The notes below the pieces were generated by a model. It saw only the letters and a program-made list of their open reading frames with translations. It was not told where the DNA came from and did no database searches. Positions 8,903 through 18,768 of a DNA stretch of 64,000 bases are shown here, one piece after another. The stretch is from JBOHRN01 sp050732775 (lineage in GTDB: Bacteria > Gemmatimonadota > Gemmatimonadetes > Longimicrobiales > Longimicrobiaceae): positions 35,499 to 99,498 of the forward strand of contig JBOHRN010000023.1 of assembly GCA_050732775.1 (NCBI GenBank). Reading direction: 5' to 3'. How positions within the stretch are numbered: the stretch's first letter is position 1; every line of letters starts with the position of its first letter. Both the position numbers and the translations under genes were made by a program.

Positions 8903-10813
8903 ATGGAAACGACCACAGCCACCGCCCACGCGCCGGCCGTCCATGCCCCCCCGAAGTCGTACGCGGGGGTTTGGGGCTGGATCACTACCGTCGACCACAA
9001 GCGGATCGGCCTTCTGTACGGCGCCACTGCGGTGTTCTTTTTTCTGGTGGGGGGCCTGGAGGCCCTCCTGCTGCGGCTGCAACTCGCGGTACCCAACAAC
9101 ACCGTGCTGAACGCGGACTGGTACAACCAGCTCTTCAGCATGCACGCGCTGACCATGATCTTCCTGTCGCTCATGCCGATCAGCGTGGCCTTTTTCAACT
9201 ACGTGGTGCCGCTGCAGATCGGGGCCCGGGACGTGGCCTTTCCCCGGCTCAACGCGCTCTCTTACTGGATCTACCTCTTCGGCGGCGTCTTCCTTAACGT
9301 CTCCTTCTTGCTGGGGGCCGCCCCGAACTCGGGCTGGTTCGCCTACGCCAACATCACCTCGAGCCAATACTCGCCCGGGCTCAACATGGACTTCTACGTC
9401 TTGGGGCTGCAGGTGCTCGGGGTGTCGTCGATCCTCGGCTCGATCAACTTCATAGTCACCATCCTCAACCTGCGCGCGCCGGGGATGCGGCTAATGAGGA
9501 TGCCGATCTTTACCTGGATGACGCTGGTCACCTCGGTCCTCATGGCCACCGCCCTGGCCGTGCTCACGGTGGCGGTCAGCGAGCTGATGTTCGACCGCTT
9601 CTTCGGTACCAACTTCTTCCAGGTCGACGCCGGGGCCGACGTGATCCTCTGGCAGCACCTCTTTTGGATGTTCGGACACCCCGAGGTGTATATCCTCATC
9701 TTGCCCATGATGGGGATGGTCTCGGAGGTGCTCCCCACCTTTAGCCGCAAGCCGCTCTTCGGCTACAACGTGATCGTTTTTTCGGGCATCCTGATCGGCT
9801 GGCTGGGGTGGGGAGTGTGGAGCCATCACATGTTCGCGGTGGGGCTGGGTCCCATCGCCGACAGCTTCTTCGCTCTCTCCACCATGCTGATCGCCATCCC
9901 GACCGGCATCAAGGTTTTCAACTGGCTGGCCACCATGTGGGGCGGAGCCATCCGCTTTACCACCTCGATGCTCTTCGCCATCGGTTTCATCGCCATGTTC
10001 ACCATCGGCGGCATCTCGGGCATCATGCACTCCGCCGCCCCGGCCGACCTGCAGCAGACCGACAGCTACTTCGTGGTGGCGCACCTGCACTACGTCTTCT
10101 TCGGGGGAACGGTGCTGGGGCTCTTCGCCGGAGTCTACTACTGGTACCCGAAAGCGGCCGGACGGCTGCTGGACGAAGGGCTGGGCAAGTGGCACTTCTG
10201 GCTAACCGTGGTGGGGATGAACCTGACCTTTTTTCCCATGCACTTCCTAGGGCTGCACGGGATGCCGCGCCGGGTGTTCACCTACTCCGAGGGGCTCGGC
10301 TTCGACGCCATGAACTTGCTGGCCACGGGCGGCTCCCTGGTGATAGCCGCCGGAACCCTGGTCTTTACCTTCAACCTGGTCTGGTCGTGGTGGCGGGGCC
10401 GGGTGGCGGGGCCGAATCCGTGGGGCGCGGCCACCTTGGAGTGGAGCGTGTCGTCGCCGCCGCCGGAGTACAACTTCCGGGAAGTCCCGGTGGTCCACAG
10501 CCGGCTTCCGCTCTGGGAAGGCGATCCCAGCAAGGAAGCCGGCATCCCGCACGGCAAGTACGAGGAAGAGCACGAGACCCTTACCCTGGCGGGGCGCGAG
10601 ATCGGTGAGCTCGAGTACCCTGACCAGGAGAGCAAGATGTCGGCGCACGACCTGGGCATCCACATGCCGCCTCCGTCGTACTGGCCGATCCTCCTGGCCG
10701 CTGCGCTCACCGTTTTCTTCGCCGGCTTCCTGATCCACTGGGTGGTTCCGTTGGTGGCCGGTTTGGGGGTTTTCTTCACCGCCTTCAAATGGGCGTACGA
10801 ACCGGGACATTAA
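8903..10813 (+). CDS. ctaD: Cytochrome c oxidase subunit I
   Basis: Catalytic subunit, 636 residues, carrying the low-spin haem and the haem a3-CuB site. Diagnostic ligand segments are WQHLFWMFGHPEVYI (CuB His and the cross-linked Tyr context), SHHMFAVG (CuB His pair) and VAHLHYVFFGG (haem ligands). About twelve membrane helices form the core. A roughly 60-residue hydrophilic stretch then leads to two extra C-terminal helices (YWPILLAAALTVFFAGF onward), an extension seen in caa3-type enzymes. The ATG lies 18 nt after subunit II, and the stop directly abuts the ATG of subunit III. Confidence 0.97.
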   Translation: METTTATAHAPAVHAPPKSYAGVWGWITTVDHKRIGLLYGATAVFFFLVGGLEALLLRLQLAVPNNTVLNADWYNQLFSMHALTMIFLSLMPISVAFFNYVVPLQIGARDVAFPRLNALSYWIYLFGGVFLNVSFLLGAAPNSGWFAYANITSSQYSPGLNMDFYVLGLQVLGVSSILGSINFIVTILNLRAPGMRLMRMPIFTWMTLVTSVLMATALAVLTVAVSELMFDRFFGTNFFQVDAGADVILWQHLFWMFGHPEVYILILPMMGMVSEVLPTFSRKPLFGYNVIVFSGILIGWLGWGVWSHHMFAVGLGPIADSFFALSTMLIAIPTGIKVFNWLATMWGGAIRFTTSMLFAIGFIAMFTIGGISGIMHSAAPADLQQTDSYFVVAHLHYVFFGGTVLGLFAGVYYWYPKAAGRLLDEGLGKWHFWLTVVGMNLTFFPMHFLGLHGMPRRVFTYSEGLGFDAMNLLATGGSLVIAAGTLVFTFNLVWSWWRGRVAGPNPWGAATLEWSVSSPPPEYNFREVPVVHSRLPLWEGDPSKEAGIPHGKYEEEHETLTLAGREIGELEYPDQESKMSAHDLGIHMPPPSYWPILLAAALTVFFAGFLIHWVVPLVAGLGVFFTAFKWAYEPGH

Positions 10814-11434
10814 ATGGAAGCTCACGCCATCGGGCACGCCGGCACCGCCCATCTGGACACCAGCACCGGCTTGGACAGCCGCAAGATGGGTATGTGGGTG
10901 CTGATCGGATCGGAGTGCCTGCTCTTCGGCTCCCTGATCGCCACCTATGTGGTCAACCTGGACCGCAGCGTGGAGGGCCCTTGGCCGCACGAGATCCTCA
11001 ACATCCCCCTGACCTCGTTCAGCACCTTCGTACTGCTCATGAGCAGCTTGCTGATGGTGTTGGCGCTCCAGGCGGTACAGCGGGCCAACCGCAAGCTGGC
11101 CACTCTCTGGCTCTTCGGGGTGGCCTTCTTCGGTGCCATCTTCCTGGGCGCCCAGGTGTACGAATTTACGCACTTCGCCCACGAAGGACTCACCCTGGGC
11201 CAGAACCTGTTCGGTTCTAGTTTCTACCTACTCACCGGCACCCACGGCTCGCACGTGGCCGTGGGGGTGCTGTGGATGATTACCCTGGGTATCCAGTCGG
11301 CGCGCGGCAAGCTCGGCCCCGAGAAGTCGATCACCGTGGAGGTAGCGGGGCTGTACTGGCACTTCGTGGACGTGATCTGGATCGTGATCTTTACCCTCGT
11401 GTACCTCATTCACCCTCCCAGCGCGCCTCTATGA
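10814..11434 (+). CDS. ctaE: Cytochrome c oxidase subunit III
   Basis: A 206-residue five-helix subunit III. KMGMWVLIGSECLLFGSLIA gives the first helix with its conserved Glu, TGTHGSHVAVGVLWM matches the conserved His-containing helix, and GLYWHFVDVIWIVIFTLVY is the family's C-terminal signature. The subunit stabilises subunit I and proton uptake rather than carrying redox centres. Its ATG directly follows the subunit I stop, and its own stop overlaps the ATG of the small subunit IV gene (ATGA), indicating tight co-translation. Confidence 0.95.
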   Translation: MEAHAIGHAGTAHLDTSTGLDSRKMGMWVLIGSECLLFGSLIATYVVNLDRSVEGPWPHEILNIPLTSFSTFVLLMSSLLMVLALQAVQRANRKLATLWLFGVAFFGAIFLGAQVYEFTHFAHEGLTLGQNLFGSSFYLLTGTHGSHVAVGVLWMITLGIQSARGKLGPEKSITVEVAGLYWHFVDVIWIVIFTLVYLIHPPSAPL

Positions 11435-11757
11435 GCAGCGAGAGCAGGGAAATCATGCACGACCAGCATAGCCATCCCGACTGGCCCACCTACGTGGTTA
11501 TCGGGGTTGTTCTCACCGTCATCACCGCCGCCGAGGTGGCTATCTTTTACCTGGAGCCGGCCATCGGCAGCCGTGGGTTGGTGATCGGCTTGCTGATGGT
11601 CCTCTCCACCGTTAAGTTCGTGCTGGTGGTGATGTTTTACATGCACCTCAAGTTCGATAGCCGGGTCTTTACCGGGGTCTTTCTTTTTCCGCTCGCCCTG
11701 GGCACGCTGGTTATATTATCCCTCTTCATGCTCTACCACATTCTCGAGAGTCCTTGA
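11431..11757 (+). CDS. ctaF: Cytochrome c oxidase subunit IV (small membrane subunit)
   Basis: A 108-residue protein with three membrane helices and an N-terminal cytoplasmic segment rich in His (MHDQHSHPDW). The segment ITAAEVAIFYLEP and the helix LSTVKFVLVVMFYMHLKFDS match the bacterial subunit IV family. The ATG at 11431 overlaps the subunit III stop. The open frame extends further upstream, but only inside the preceding gene. It is a structural subunit without redox centres and lies in the expected place at the end of the oxidase structural genes. Confidence 0.9.
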   Translation: MSSESREIMHDQHSHPDWPTYVVIGVVLTVITAAEVAIFYLEPAIGSRGLVIGLLMVLSTVKFVLVVMFYMHLKFDSRVFTGVFLFPLALGTLVILSLFMLYHILESP

Positions 11758-11794
11758 ACGCCGCCCCTAGCTCGCCGGCCGGCCGCGCTGAGCG

Positions 11795-12700
11795 GTGACC
11801 GCTGGCACAGCCTTGGTCTCGACCCTCTGGCACCCCGGCACCTTCTCCTGGTCCGATTGGGCGGTTTATCCCAGCTTTCTGATCGGCTGGCTCCTCTTGC
11901 TAGCCCTCTACTTTGCCCTGGCCGGTCCGCTGCGCCGGTACTTCCCCGGCTCACGCCCCCTCCGGGCCCGGCAGGTTACCTGCTTCGTGGGCGCCGCGGT
12001 GGTGATGTTCGCGGCGCTCCAGGGGTGGCTCCACGACCTGAGCGACTACTTCCTCTTCAGCGCCCACATGGTGCAGCACCTCATCCTCATCCTCCTCATG
12101 CCGCCGCTCCTGCTGGCCGGCCTTCCCGCTTGGATGCTCCGGCCCGCCCTCGGGGTGCCGGGGGTAAGGCCGCTGGCCCGTTGGCTCACCAACCCCGTGG
12201 TGGCCTTCCTGCTCGCCAACAGCTTATTTGCGGCCTGGCACTTTCCCGCCCCCTACGACCTGATGATGCGCGACCACGGCGTCCACGTCGCCATGCACCT
12301 GATGATCATGGCGGTGGGGGTGGTGATGTGGTGGCCGGTGGCGAGCCCGCTCCCCGAGCTACCACGGATCGCTCCACCCCTTCAGATGGTGTACCTGTTC
12401 GTGCTGGGGGTTCCCATGATGCTGGTGGCGGCGCTGATCACCTTTTCGGGCACGCCCCTGTACGAGTGGTACGTGGAGGCGCCGCGCATAACCCCGCTGT
12501 CGCCGCTTGACGACCAGCGCCTGGGCGGGGTGATCATGTGGGTGCCGGGCGGCCTGGCGCTCTGGCTTTCGATCACGGTGGTGTACTTCCGCTGGTCGGG
12601 GGGCGAAACCAGGGAGGACGAACGGAGGTGGCGAGGGGGTGGGGGGCGGCTGACGCGGACCGGCACCGTGGTACCGCCACCTTTTCCCCAGGACCGCTGA
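11795..12700 (+). CDS. ctaG: CtaG-type caa3 oxidase assembly protein
   Basis: A 301-residue multi-pass membrane protein (about seven helices) of the family associated with CuB/caa3 oxidase assembly. Family segments include HMVQHLILILLMPPLLL, AAWHFPAPYDLMM and HVAMHLMIMAVGVVMWWPV, which place conserved histidines on the periplasmic face, presumably for copper handling. The GTG start lies 37 nt after subunit IV. The last 35 residues are hydrophilic and Gly/Arg-rich. It closes the oxidase operon and faces the convergent nucleotidyltransferase gene 5 nt away, with no terminator hairpin seen between them. Confidence 0.88.
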   Translation: MTAGTALVSTLWHPGTFSWSDWAVYPSFLIGWLLLLALYFALAGPLRRYFPGSRPLRARQVTCFVGAAVVMFAALQGWLHDLSDYFLFSAHMVQHLILILLMPPLLLAGLPAWMLRPALGVPGVRPLARWLTNPVVAFLLANSLFAAWHFPAPYDLMMRDHGVHVAMHLMIMAVGVVMWWPVASPLPELPRIAPPLQMVYLFVLGVPMMLVAALITFSGTPLYEWYVEAPRITPLSPLDDQRLGGVIMWVPGGLALWLSITVVYFRWSGGETREDERRWRGGGGRLTRTGTVVPPPFPQDR

Positions 12701-12705
12701 AGGCC

Positions 12706-13437
12706 TCACCCTCCCGCCGCTAGCTCGCGGACGCGCGCCAGCTCGCGGGGGTCGCCGATGTCGGTCCAGTCGCGACCGTCAACCCGGAAGGGTAGCACGC
12801 GCTCTCCCTCGGCGACGAGCCGCAGGTAAGCGGTAAAGATCGAGAAGGCGCCCCGCTCGGTGATCTTGCCAAAGAGCTGGGGCGAGGCGACGTGGACGCC
12901 GGTGAAGGCGAGCCGCTCCTCTTCTCCCCGCGGCTCCCTGGCCCGCAAGCTCTCGCCGCTCTCGCTGTTCGTCCACCCCAGCAGTCCCCCGTCGTCGAAG
13001 AGCAAGTAACGCGAGGACTCCCGCTCCATCACCGCCAGGGTGGCGAGGGCCTCCCTGGCGTCGAGGTGGGAGGCGTACAGCGACTCCAGGGGCAGATCGG
13101 TGAGGATGTCGCTGTTGTGGACAAAGAAGGGGGCGTCCTGGCGGAAGTGACGCTCCGCGTACAGCAGGCCGCCCCCGGTCTCCAGGGGAGCCCCTCCCGG
13201 CTCCCGGGAGAGCTCGGTCGGTACCCCGAAGCCATCCCTTTCGCGCACGAATTCCGCGACCCGCTCTCCCAGGTGGTGGACGTTGACGATCAGCCGGTCG
13301 GCCCCGGCAGCGATTAGCCGGCGGGCGACCAGTTCCAGCACCGGCACGCCACCCACCTCCACCAGCGCCTTGGGGACGCGGTGGGTGAGGGGTCGCAGGC
13401 GGGTACCCAGCCCGGCGGCGAGGATCATCGCGTCCAT
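12706..13437 (-). CDS. murU: MurU-like sugar-1-phosphate nucleotidyltransferase
   Basis: A 243-residue nucleotidyltransferase. The N-terminal signature AAGLGTRLRPLT followed by PKALVEVGG binds the nucleotide triphosphate, and VHNSDILTDLPL carries the metal-binding Asp. The length and single domain fit MurU (MurNAc-1-phosphate uridylyltransferase) or a mannose-1-phosphate guanylyltransferase. The MurU reading rests on context: its ATG overlaps the stop of an AmgK-like sugar kinase (TGATG). An AmgK-MurU pair turns recovered MurNAc into UDP-MurNAc, bypassing de novo synthesis. Sequence alone would not separate MurU from other members. Confidence 0.75.
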   Translation of the reverse strand: MDAMILAAGLGTRLRPLTHRVPKALVEVGGVPVLELVARRLIAAGADRLIVNVHHLGERVAEFVRERDGFGVPTELSREPGGAPLETGGGLLYAERHFRQDAPFFVHNSDILTDLPLESLYASHLDAREALATLAVMERESSRYLLFDDGGLLGWTNSESGESLRAREPRGEEERLAFTGVHVASPQLFGKITERGAFSIFTAYLRLVAEGERVLPFRVDGRDWTDIGDPRELARVRELAAGG

Positions 13438-14918
13438 CAGGGGGCCACCGGTTTGCGCCGGGGGCGTTCGGGCCGGCGGGCGTCGGGCCAGCGCGGCTCT
13501 TCCCGGTGCGCGAGTACCACGTTAACGTCGGGAAAGGTTTCGCGCAGGTAGCTGGCCAGCCGCTCGGAGAAGTAAACCGAACGGTGAAGCCCGCCGGTGC
13601 AGCCAAACTGGACGTTCAGGGAGGTGAAGCCGCGCGTCAGGTACATCTTCACCTGGTTGTCCACCAGAGCTCGCACGTGCTCCCAGAACCCCGCCACCTC
13701 GGGGGCGTGTTCCAGGAAGTGGACCACCGGCTCGTCGCGTCCACACAGCTCGGAGAACTCGGCGTAGCGGCCGGGGTTGTGGATACCCCGGCAATCGAAC
13801 ACGAAACCCCCGCCGTGGCCGCCCGGGTCTTCCGGGTAGCCGTTCCGGTAGCCGAAGCTCCCGACCCGCACGGTGAGTCCGGGGAGCACCTCCTCGGGAC
13901 GCCTGCGCAGGTCGGCCGAGTTCACGATGCGTTCCAGCACCGCGGCCAGCTCCGGCAGGCCGGCCGGGAGTCCCCGCTCCACGATCTGCTCCACGCTGTC
14001 GATGGCCGGGGGCACGCTCTGGAGAAAGCGCGGCTTCCTCTCGAAGAAGCCACGGTATCCGTAAGCACCCATCGCTTGCATGGTGCGGATGAGCACGTAA
14101 CCCCGGTACTGGTCGGTAAAGAGCTCACGGTCGACGGGCAGGTGCTCCTCCAACGCGACCAGGTAAACCCCCAGGAGGCGTTCGCGCGCGCTCTCCGGAA
14201 TCTGGGCCTTGGCGTCGTAGAGGAGCGAGGCCACGTCGTACTGGAGGGCCCCCCGTCGTCCCCCCTGGTAATCGATGAAGGAGGGACCACCCTCCCGGAT
14301 CATGATATTCCTCGACTGGAAGTCCCGGTAGACGAAGTGCCGGGTGTCGGCCCGCAGCAGAAAGGCGACCAGCCGGCGGAAGTCTTGCTCCAGCCGCTGC
14401 TCGTTGAAAGGGACGTGGGCCAGCTTGAGGAAGTGGTACTTGAAGTAGTTGAGGTCCCAGAGCATGGACTGGCGGTCGAATGCGGCCCGCGGGTACGCCG
14501 CCGAATAATCGATCACCCGGCCTCCCTCCACCTGAAAGCGCGGGAGAATCTCCAGCACCCGCCGGTACAGGTCGAAGCCGCCGGAGGGGAACTCTCCCCC
14601 CTCGCGCTGGCGAAGGGAGGTGAGGGCGTCGAAAAGGGTGGTCTCACCCAGATCCTCTTCCAGATAGGTGAAGCCGTCCGGGCCCTCGGCATACACCTCG
14701 GGCACCGGCAGCCCGATCGAACGGAAGCTCCTGGAGAAGGTGAGAAAGGCGCGGTTCTCCTCCCGGTCCGGCCCCACCACCCCTACCGCGGTCTCGTACC
14801 CCTCGCCCACCAGCCGGTACATGGTCCGGTTCGACCCGTCGGCGTCCAAGGGCAGGACGGTGGCGGGGTAGCGGCCAAAGTGGGTCCGGAAGAGCTGCCG
14901 GAGGGTGTCGAGGTACAC
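13437..14918 (-). CDS. AmgK-like amino-sugar kinase fused to a RapZ C-terminal domain
   Basis: A 493-residue two-domain protein. Residues 1 to about 340 are an aminoglycoside-phosphotransferase-like kinase: [20 protein letters not shown] covers the nucleotide-binding sheet, [14 protein letters not shown] is the catalytic loop (Asp and Asn present) and [10 protein letters not shown] the metal-binding loop. This matches AmgK, the anomeric MurNAc/GlcNAc kinase. The last 145 or so residues match the C-terminal domain of Rap[14 protein letters not shown] corresponds to its DLRF..NP loop, and [18 protein letters not shown] is the diagnostic motif. In E. coli that domain senses glucosamine-6-phosphate and binds sRNA. 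The start chosen is GTG ([10 protein letters not shown]). A TTG 54 nt upstream is possible. Confidence 0.82.
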   Translation of the reverse strand: MYLDTLRQLFRTHFGRYPATVLPLDADGSNRTMYRLVGEGYETAVGVVGPDREENRAFLTFSRSFRSIGLPVPEVYAEGPDGFTYLEEDLGETTLFDALTSLRQREGGEFPSGGFDLYRRVLEILPRFQVEGGRVIDYSAAYPRAAFDRQSMLWDLNYFKYHFLKLAHVPFNEQRLEQDFRRLVAFLLRADTRHFVYRDFQSRNIMIREGGPSFIDYQGGRRGALQYDVASLLYDAKAQIPESARERLLGVYLVALEEHLPVDRELFTDQYRGYVLIRTMQAMGAYGYRGFFERKPRFLQSVPPAIDSVEQIVERGLPAGLPELAAVLERIVNSADLRRRPEEVLPGLTVRVGSFGYRNGYPEDPGGHGGGFVFDCRGIHNPGRYAEFSELCGRDEPVVHFLEHAPEVAGFWEHVRALVDNQVKMYLTRGFTSLNVQFGCTGGLHRSVYFSERLASYLRETFPDVNVVLAHREEPRWPDARRPERPRRKPVAP

Positions 14919-15016
14919 GGCTGTCCAGGGGTAGAAACACAAGCGTTCACCAAACCATACAACTTCGAGCAAGAGGGGTGCCGGAGGCGGTACGCACCTT
15001 GCCCCGATCCATCTAC

Positions 15017-17044
15017 ATGCCCAACTCGCTCGCCTCCGAGACCAGCCAGTACCTACTCCAGCACCGGGACAACCCGGTGGAGTGGTATGGGTGGGGAGAG
15101 GAACCCTTTGAGCGGGCGCGGGCGGAAGACAAGCCGGTCCTCCTCTCCATCGGTTACTCGGCGTGCCACTGGTGCCACGTGATGGCGCACGAATCGTTCG
15201 AGGATGAGGAGACCGCCCGGCTCATGAACGAACGCTTCGTGAACGTAAAGGTAGACCGCGAGGAGCGGCCCGACGTCGACTCGCTGTACATGGGCGCGGT
15301 CCAGCGCATGATCGGCCACGGGGGCTGGCCTCTCACCCTTTTTCTCACCCCTGGCGGAGCTCCCTTTTACGGGGGCACCTACTTTCCGCCCGAGCCCAGG
15401 CAGGGGGCACCGTCCTTCGGACAGATCTTGACGGCGGCGAGCCAGGCGTACCAGGAGCGGCGGCAAGAGGTGGATGGGAGCGCCAGGGAGTTGCTGGAGG
15501 AGATGAAGAGAGCCACCGCCCTAGCGGCCGCCAGCGAGTCTAGCGGAGAAGCGGTCCTGGCGGGAGCGCTCGCGCGGCTTGCCAGCTCGTTCGACGCCCG
15601 CAACGGCGGCTTCGGCGGGGCTCCCAAGTTTCCTCAGCCGGTGGTGCTCGACTTCCTGCTCCGCTACGGCCACCGCACGGGCAACCAAGAGGCTCTCGGC
15701 ATGGTGGACCGTACCCTGCGGGCGATGGCCGGCGGGGGTATCCGCGACCAACTGGGCGGCGGCTTTCACCGCTACGCGGTAGACGCCCGCTGGACTGTGC
15801 CCCACTTCGAAAAGATGCTGTACGACAACGCCCAGCTCGCCCAGCTCTACCTGCACGCCCACCTGGCCACCAAAGAGCCTCTCTTCCGCCGGGTGGCCGA
15901 GGACACGCTGGCGTACCTGCGGCGGGAGATGCTCTCGCCAGAGGGCGGCTTCTTCGCCTCCGAGGACGCCGACAGCGAGGGGGAGGAGGGGAAGTTCTAC
16001 CTCTGGACGCCGGAGGAGATCGACCAGCTGCTCGGGGCGGAAGAGGGCCAGTTGGTGCGCCGTCACTACGGGGTAACCTCGGGGGGCCACCTGGAGGGTA
16101 GGAGCGTGCTCCACCTGAGCGCCCCCGCGGCCGAGGCGCGCGAGCTACTCGCGCGGTCCCGGGAGAAGCTCTTCGAGGCCCGCTCCCGCCGGCAGCGGCC
16201 GGGCCGGGACGAGAAGGTGATCTCGGCTTGGAACGGCATGGCGCTCACGGCCTTTGCCCGGGCGGCGCGAGCGCTGGGAGACGCCGCCCAACTGGAAACG
16301 GCGCGGAGGAACGCGAGCTTCCTGCTTACTTCCCTGCGTGCGGAAGGGGGTGGACTGTACCGGATATACGCGGGTGGCGGGGCCAAAGTACCCGGCTTTC
16401 TGGAAGACTACGCCCTGGTGGCGGACGGGCTGCACGCTCTCTACCAAGCCGACTTCGACCGCGGCTGGCTCAGGGAGGCGCGGGTCCTGGCCGACCAGAT
16501 GATCGAGCGCTTCTGGTGCGAGCCGGAGGGGGTCTTCTACGACGCCGGGGAGGAGACGTATCTGGCCCTCCGGCCCCGCGACCTTAGCGACAACGCCACC
16601 CCGTCTGGGACTTCGGCCGCCGTCATGACGCTGCTGCGGCTCGGCTCACTCTTGGACCAGGAGCGCTACCTCTCGGTGGCCCGCCGAGCGCTCGAAGGGG
16701 CGGCGGGGTTGGCCGAGAGGGCTCCGCTCGGCTTCGGAGCGCTCCTGAGCGCACTGGACCAGTCGCTGGCTCCGGCGCGGGAAGTGGCGGTGGTGGGAGA
16801 GCCGGACGACCGCCGCACCCGCGCCCTTCTGGACGTGCTGGCAGAGCGCTACCTGCCCCAGAGCGTTACCGCGTTCGCCGCGCCGGATGAAGTCGCCGAG
16901 GCGGCGAGGGAGATCCCCCTGCTGGGGGAGCGGAGCACGGTGGACGGCAAGCCGGCGGCTTACGTGTGCGAGCACTTCTCCTGCCGGGAACCGGTCACCG
17001 GGCCGGAGCGGCTGGCCGTGGAGCTGGAGGGAACTCCGGTTTGA
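15017..17044 (+). CDS. SSP411/YyaL-like protein: thioredoxin-like plus six-hairpin domains
   Basis: A 675-residue cytoplasmic protein of the widespread YyaL/spermatogenesis-associated 20 family. The thioredoxin-like N-terminal domain has the family signature [16 protein letters not shown] and the redox-like pair C50-H-W-C53 ([17 protein letters not shown]). From about residue 190 the rest looks like an (alpha/alpha)6 barrel related to N-acyl-glucosamine epimerases and glycosidases ([48 protein letters not shown]). The biochemical activity of the family is not established. ATG at 15017 gives the typical MPN.L..E start; upstream in-frame GTGs add nothing family-like. It is divergent from the kinase gene. 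Confidence 0.88.
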   Translation: MPNSLASETSQYLLQHRDNPVEWYGWGEEPFERARAEDKPVLLSIGYSACHWCHVMAHESFEDEETARLMNERFVNVKVDREERPDVDSLYMGAVQRMIGHGGWPLTLFLTPGGAPFYGGTYFPPEPRQGAPSFGQILTAASQAYQERRQEVDGSARELLEEMKRATALAAASESSGEAVLAGALARLASSFDARNGGFGGAPKFPQPVVLDFLLRYGHRTGNQEALGMVDRTLRAMAGGGIRDQLGGGFHRYAVDARWTVPHFEKMLYDNAQLAQLYLHAHLATKEPLFRRVAEDTLAYLRREMLSPEGGFFASEDADSEGEEGKFYLWTPEEIDQLLGAEEGQLVRRHYGVTSGGHLEGRSVLHLSAPAAEARELLARSREKLFEARSRRQRPGRDEKVISAWNGMALTAFARAARALGDAAQLETARRNASFLLTSLRAEGGGLYRIYAGGGAKVPGFLEDYALVADGLHALYQADFDRGWLREARVLADQMIERFWCEPEGVFYDAGEETYLALRPRDLSDNATPSGTSAAVMTLLRLGSLLDQERYLSVARRALEGAAGLAERAPLGFGALLSALDQSLAPAREVAVVGEPDDRRTRALLDVLAERYLPQSVTAFAAPDEVAEAAREIPLLGERSTVDGKPAAYVCEHFSCREPVTGPERLAVELEGTPV

Positions 17045-17069
17045 GATTTCACTTCGCGAGCCGTATCAT
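17041..17069 (+). promoter_or_regulatory. Sigma70-like promoter of the M24 peptidase gene
   Basis: TTGAGA (17041-17046), a 17-bp spacer, then TATCAT (17064-17069). The start point would be near 17076, giving a 24-nt leader that holds AAGGAG before the ATG at 17100. The -35 overlaps the stop codon of the upstream gene. Confidence 0.55.
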
Positions 17070-17099
17070 CTATCGTACATAACCCGCAAGGAGAGCTCG

Positions 17100-18680
17100 A
17101 TGACACCCCGCACCGCGGTAATCGCCGCCCTACTCGCCACCCTCGGGGGATGCGCGCCGGGCGCCGCCCCCGCCCCGTCACCCCCTCCAGCGGTGGCGGA
17201 GCGGCCAGCCGCTAGCGAGTACTGGTCTCCGCCCGCGGCCCCGGCCCCGCGCCCCCTTTCCGCGAGCGAATACGCCGGGCGGCGGGCCGCCCTGGCGGCT
17301 CATATGCAGGACGGAGTCTTGGTTGTGTTCGGCTCGCCCGCACCCGCCGAGGACTACCTGCCGTACGCCCAGAACGCGAACTTCCGCTACCTGACCGGGA
17401 TCGTGGAGCCGGACGCGGCCCTAGTGATCGAGAAGCGGGGCGGGCGCGTCAACCAGACCCTCTTCGTACGGCCGCGCGACCCAGCCCGCGAGGTGTGGGA
17501 GGGAAAGCGCCTCGGCGCCGAAGGGGCGCGCGCGCGGACGGGGATCCCTTCCCGGCCGGTTTCCGAACTCTTCGCGGCGCTAACGCCTCTCTTGGATCGC
17601 CACCGGCGGCTGTACACCGTGACCGAGCTGCCCCAAGAAGGAGCTGACAGCGGCTTGTTCACTGCGACCGAACAGCGGCTGCGGGCGCTGACCGAGGAGT
17701 GGCCCGGGGTTGAGGTAGTCGGATTGACCGGCCAGATCTCCCGGCTGCGGGCCGACAAGTCCGAGCGGGAGCTGGAGCTGCTGCGCCGGGCGATCTGGCT
17801 CACCGTGCTGGCGCAGCGCGAAGCCATGCGCGCCGTGCGCCCGGGCCTCAACGAGTTCGAGGTGCAAGCGCTGATCGAGTACACCTTCCGCCGCAACGGA
17901 GCCGACGGGAGTGCCTTTTCGTCCATAGTGGGCTCGGGGCCTAACGCCACCACCCTGCACTACCGTGACGCCGACCGGTTCATGGGTGCGGAAGAGCTAC
18001 TACTCATGGACATCGGGGCTTCCTTCCGGGGCTACGCCGGCGACCTGACCCGCACTATTCCGGTGAGCGGCACCTTTTCGCCCGCGCAACGGGCCCTTTA
18101 CGAAGTCGTGCTGGCGGCCCAAAAAGCTGCCGAGGGCGAGCTCCACCCCGGCGCCACCTGGCAAGAGCTGAACGACGCCGCCGACCGGGTGCTGGCCGAA
18201 GGGCTGGCGCGGCTGGGCCTGATCGACGCCCCCGACGCCACCTACCGCTGCGAGAGCCCCCGCTTCGGCGACCAGTGTCCGCAGTACCGGCTCTTTTACA
18301 TGCACGGCTTGGGGCACGGCATCGGGCTCGAGGTGCACGACCCGGATGTCTCTTACTTCGGGCCGTTCGAGCCGGGTAGCGCCTTTACCATCGAACCGGG
18401 TTTATACGTGCGCGCCGACGCCCTGGACTTCTTACCCGACACCCCGGAAAACCGGGCCATGATAGGGCGGCTGCGACCGGCCGTGGACAGGTACCGGGGG
18501 CTCGGCGTGCGCATCGAAGACAACTATCTGGTGACCCCGGACGGCTTCGAGCGTGTCTCCCGGGGCGCGCCGCGAGAGATCGCCGAGGTGGAACGGCTGA
18601 TGGCGGAACCGGCCACCGCCGGGTCACCCCGACGGTCCGAGGTGGTGGAGTGGTATCGGGAGACGGAGCCCTTGCGCTAG
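17100..18680 (+). CDS. Lipoprotein Xaa-Pro aminopeptidase (M24B family)
   Basis: A 526-residue creatinase-fold metallopeptidase that removes N-terminal residues preceding proline. A lipobox (ATLGGC) and a Pro/Ala linker place it in the envelope. The creatinase-like N domain (about 60-230) is followed by the pita-bread domain with its dinuclear metal ligands: DIGASFRGYAGDLTRT (two Asp), HGLGHGIGLEVHD (His), FTIEPGLYV (Glu) and GVRIEDNYLVT (Glu). All five are visible, so it is probably active. ATG at 17100 has a good AAGGAG site and follows a promoter; a longer frame upstream lies within the previous gene. An extracytoplasmic location is unusual compared with E. coli PepP and suggests peptide scavenging. 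Confidence 0.9.
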   Translation: MTPRTAVIAALLATLGGCAPGAAPAPSPPPAVAERPAASEYWSPPAAPAPRPLSASEYAGRRAALAAHMQDGVLVVFGSPAPAEDYLPYAQNANFRYLTGIVEPDAALVIEKRGGRVNQTLFVRPRDPAREVWEGKRLGAEGARARTGIPSRPVSELFAALTPLLDRHRRLYTVTELPQEGADSGLFTATEQRLRALTEEWPGVEVVGLTGQISRLRADKSERELELLRRAIWLTVLAQREAMRAVRPGLNEFEVQALIEYTFRRNGADGSAFSSIVGSGPNATTLHYRDADRFMGAEELLLMDIGASFRGYAGDLTRTIPVSGTFSPAQRALYEVVLAAQKAAEGELHPGATWQELNDAADRVLAEGLARLGLIDAPDATYRCESPRFGDQCPQYRLFYMHGLGHGIGLEVHDPDVSYFGPFEPGSAFTIEPGLYVRADALDFLPDTPENRAMIGRLRPAVDRYRGLGVRIEDNYLVTPDGFERVSRGAPREIAEVERLMAEPATAGSPRRSEVVEWYRETEPLR

Positions 18681-18768
18681 CAGGCCGTCGATGAATCGCG
18701 CAGCTCCGCGTTCGTCTTCGTCGCCGCTTCCCGCGGCGTACCCGGAGGTGGTCACCAAATCACCCGGC

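Noticed and set aside
13506..15182. A 558-codon plus-strand open frame across the kinase-RapZ gene
   Set aside because: It is the antisense shadow of a strongly motif-bearing gene in GC-rich DNA. Its translation is His/Gly/Val-rich with no domain, and it runs into the real SSP411/YyaL-like gene in another frame.
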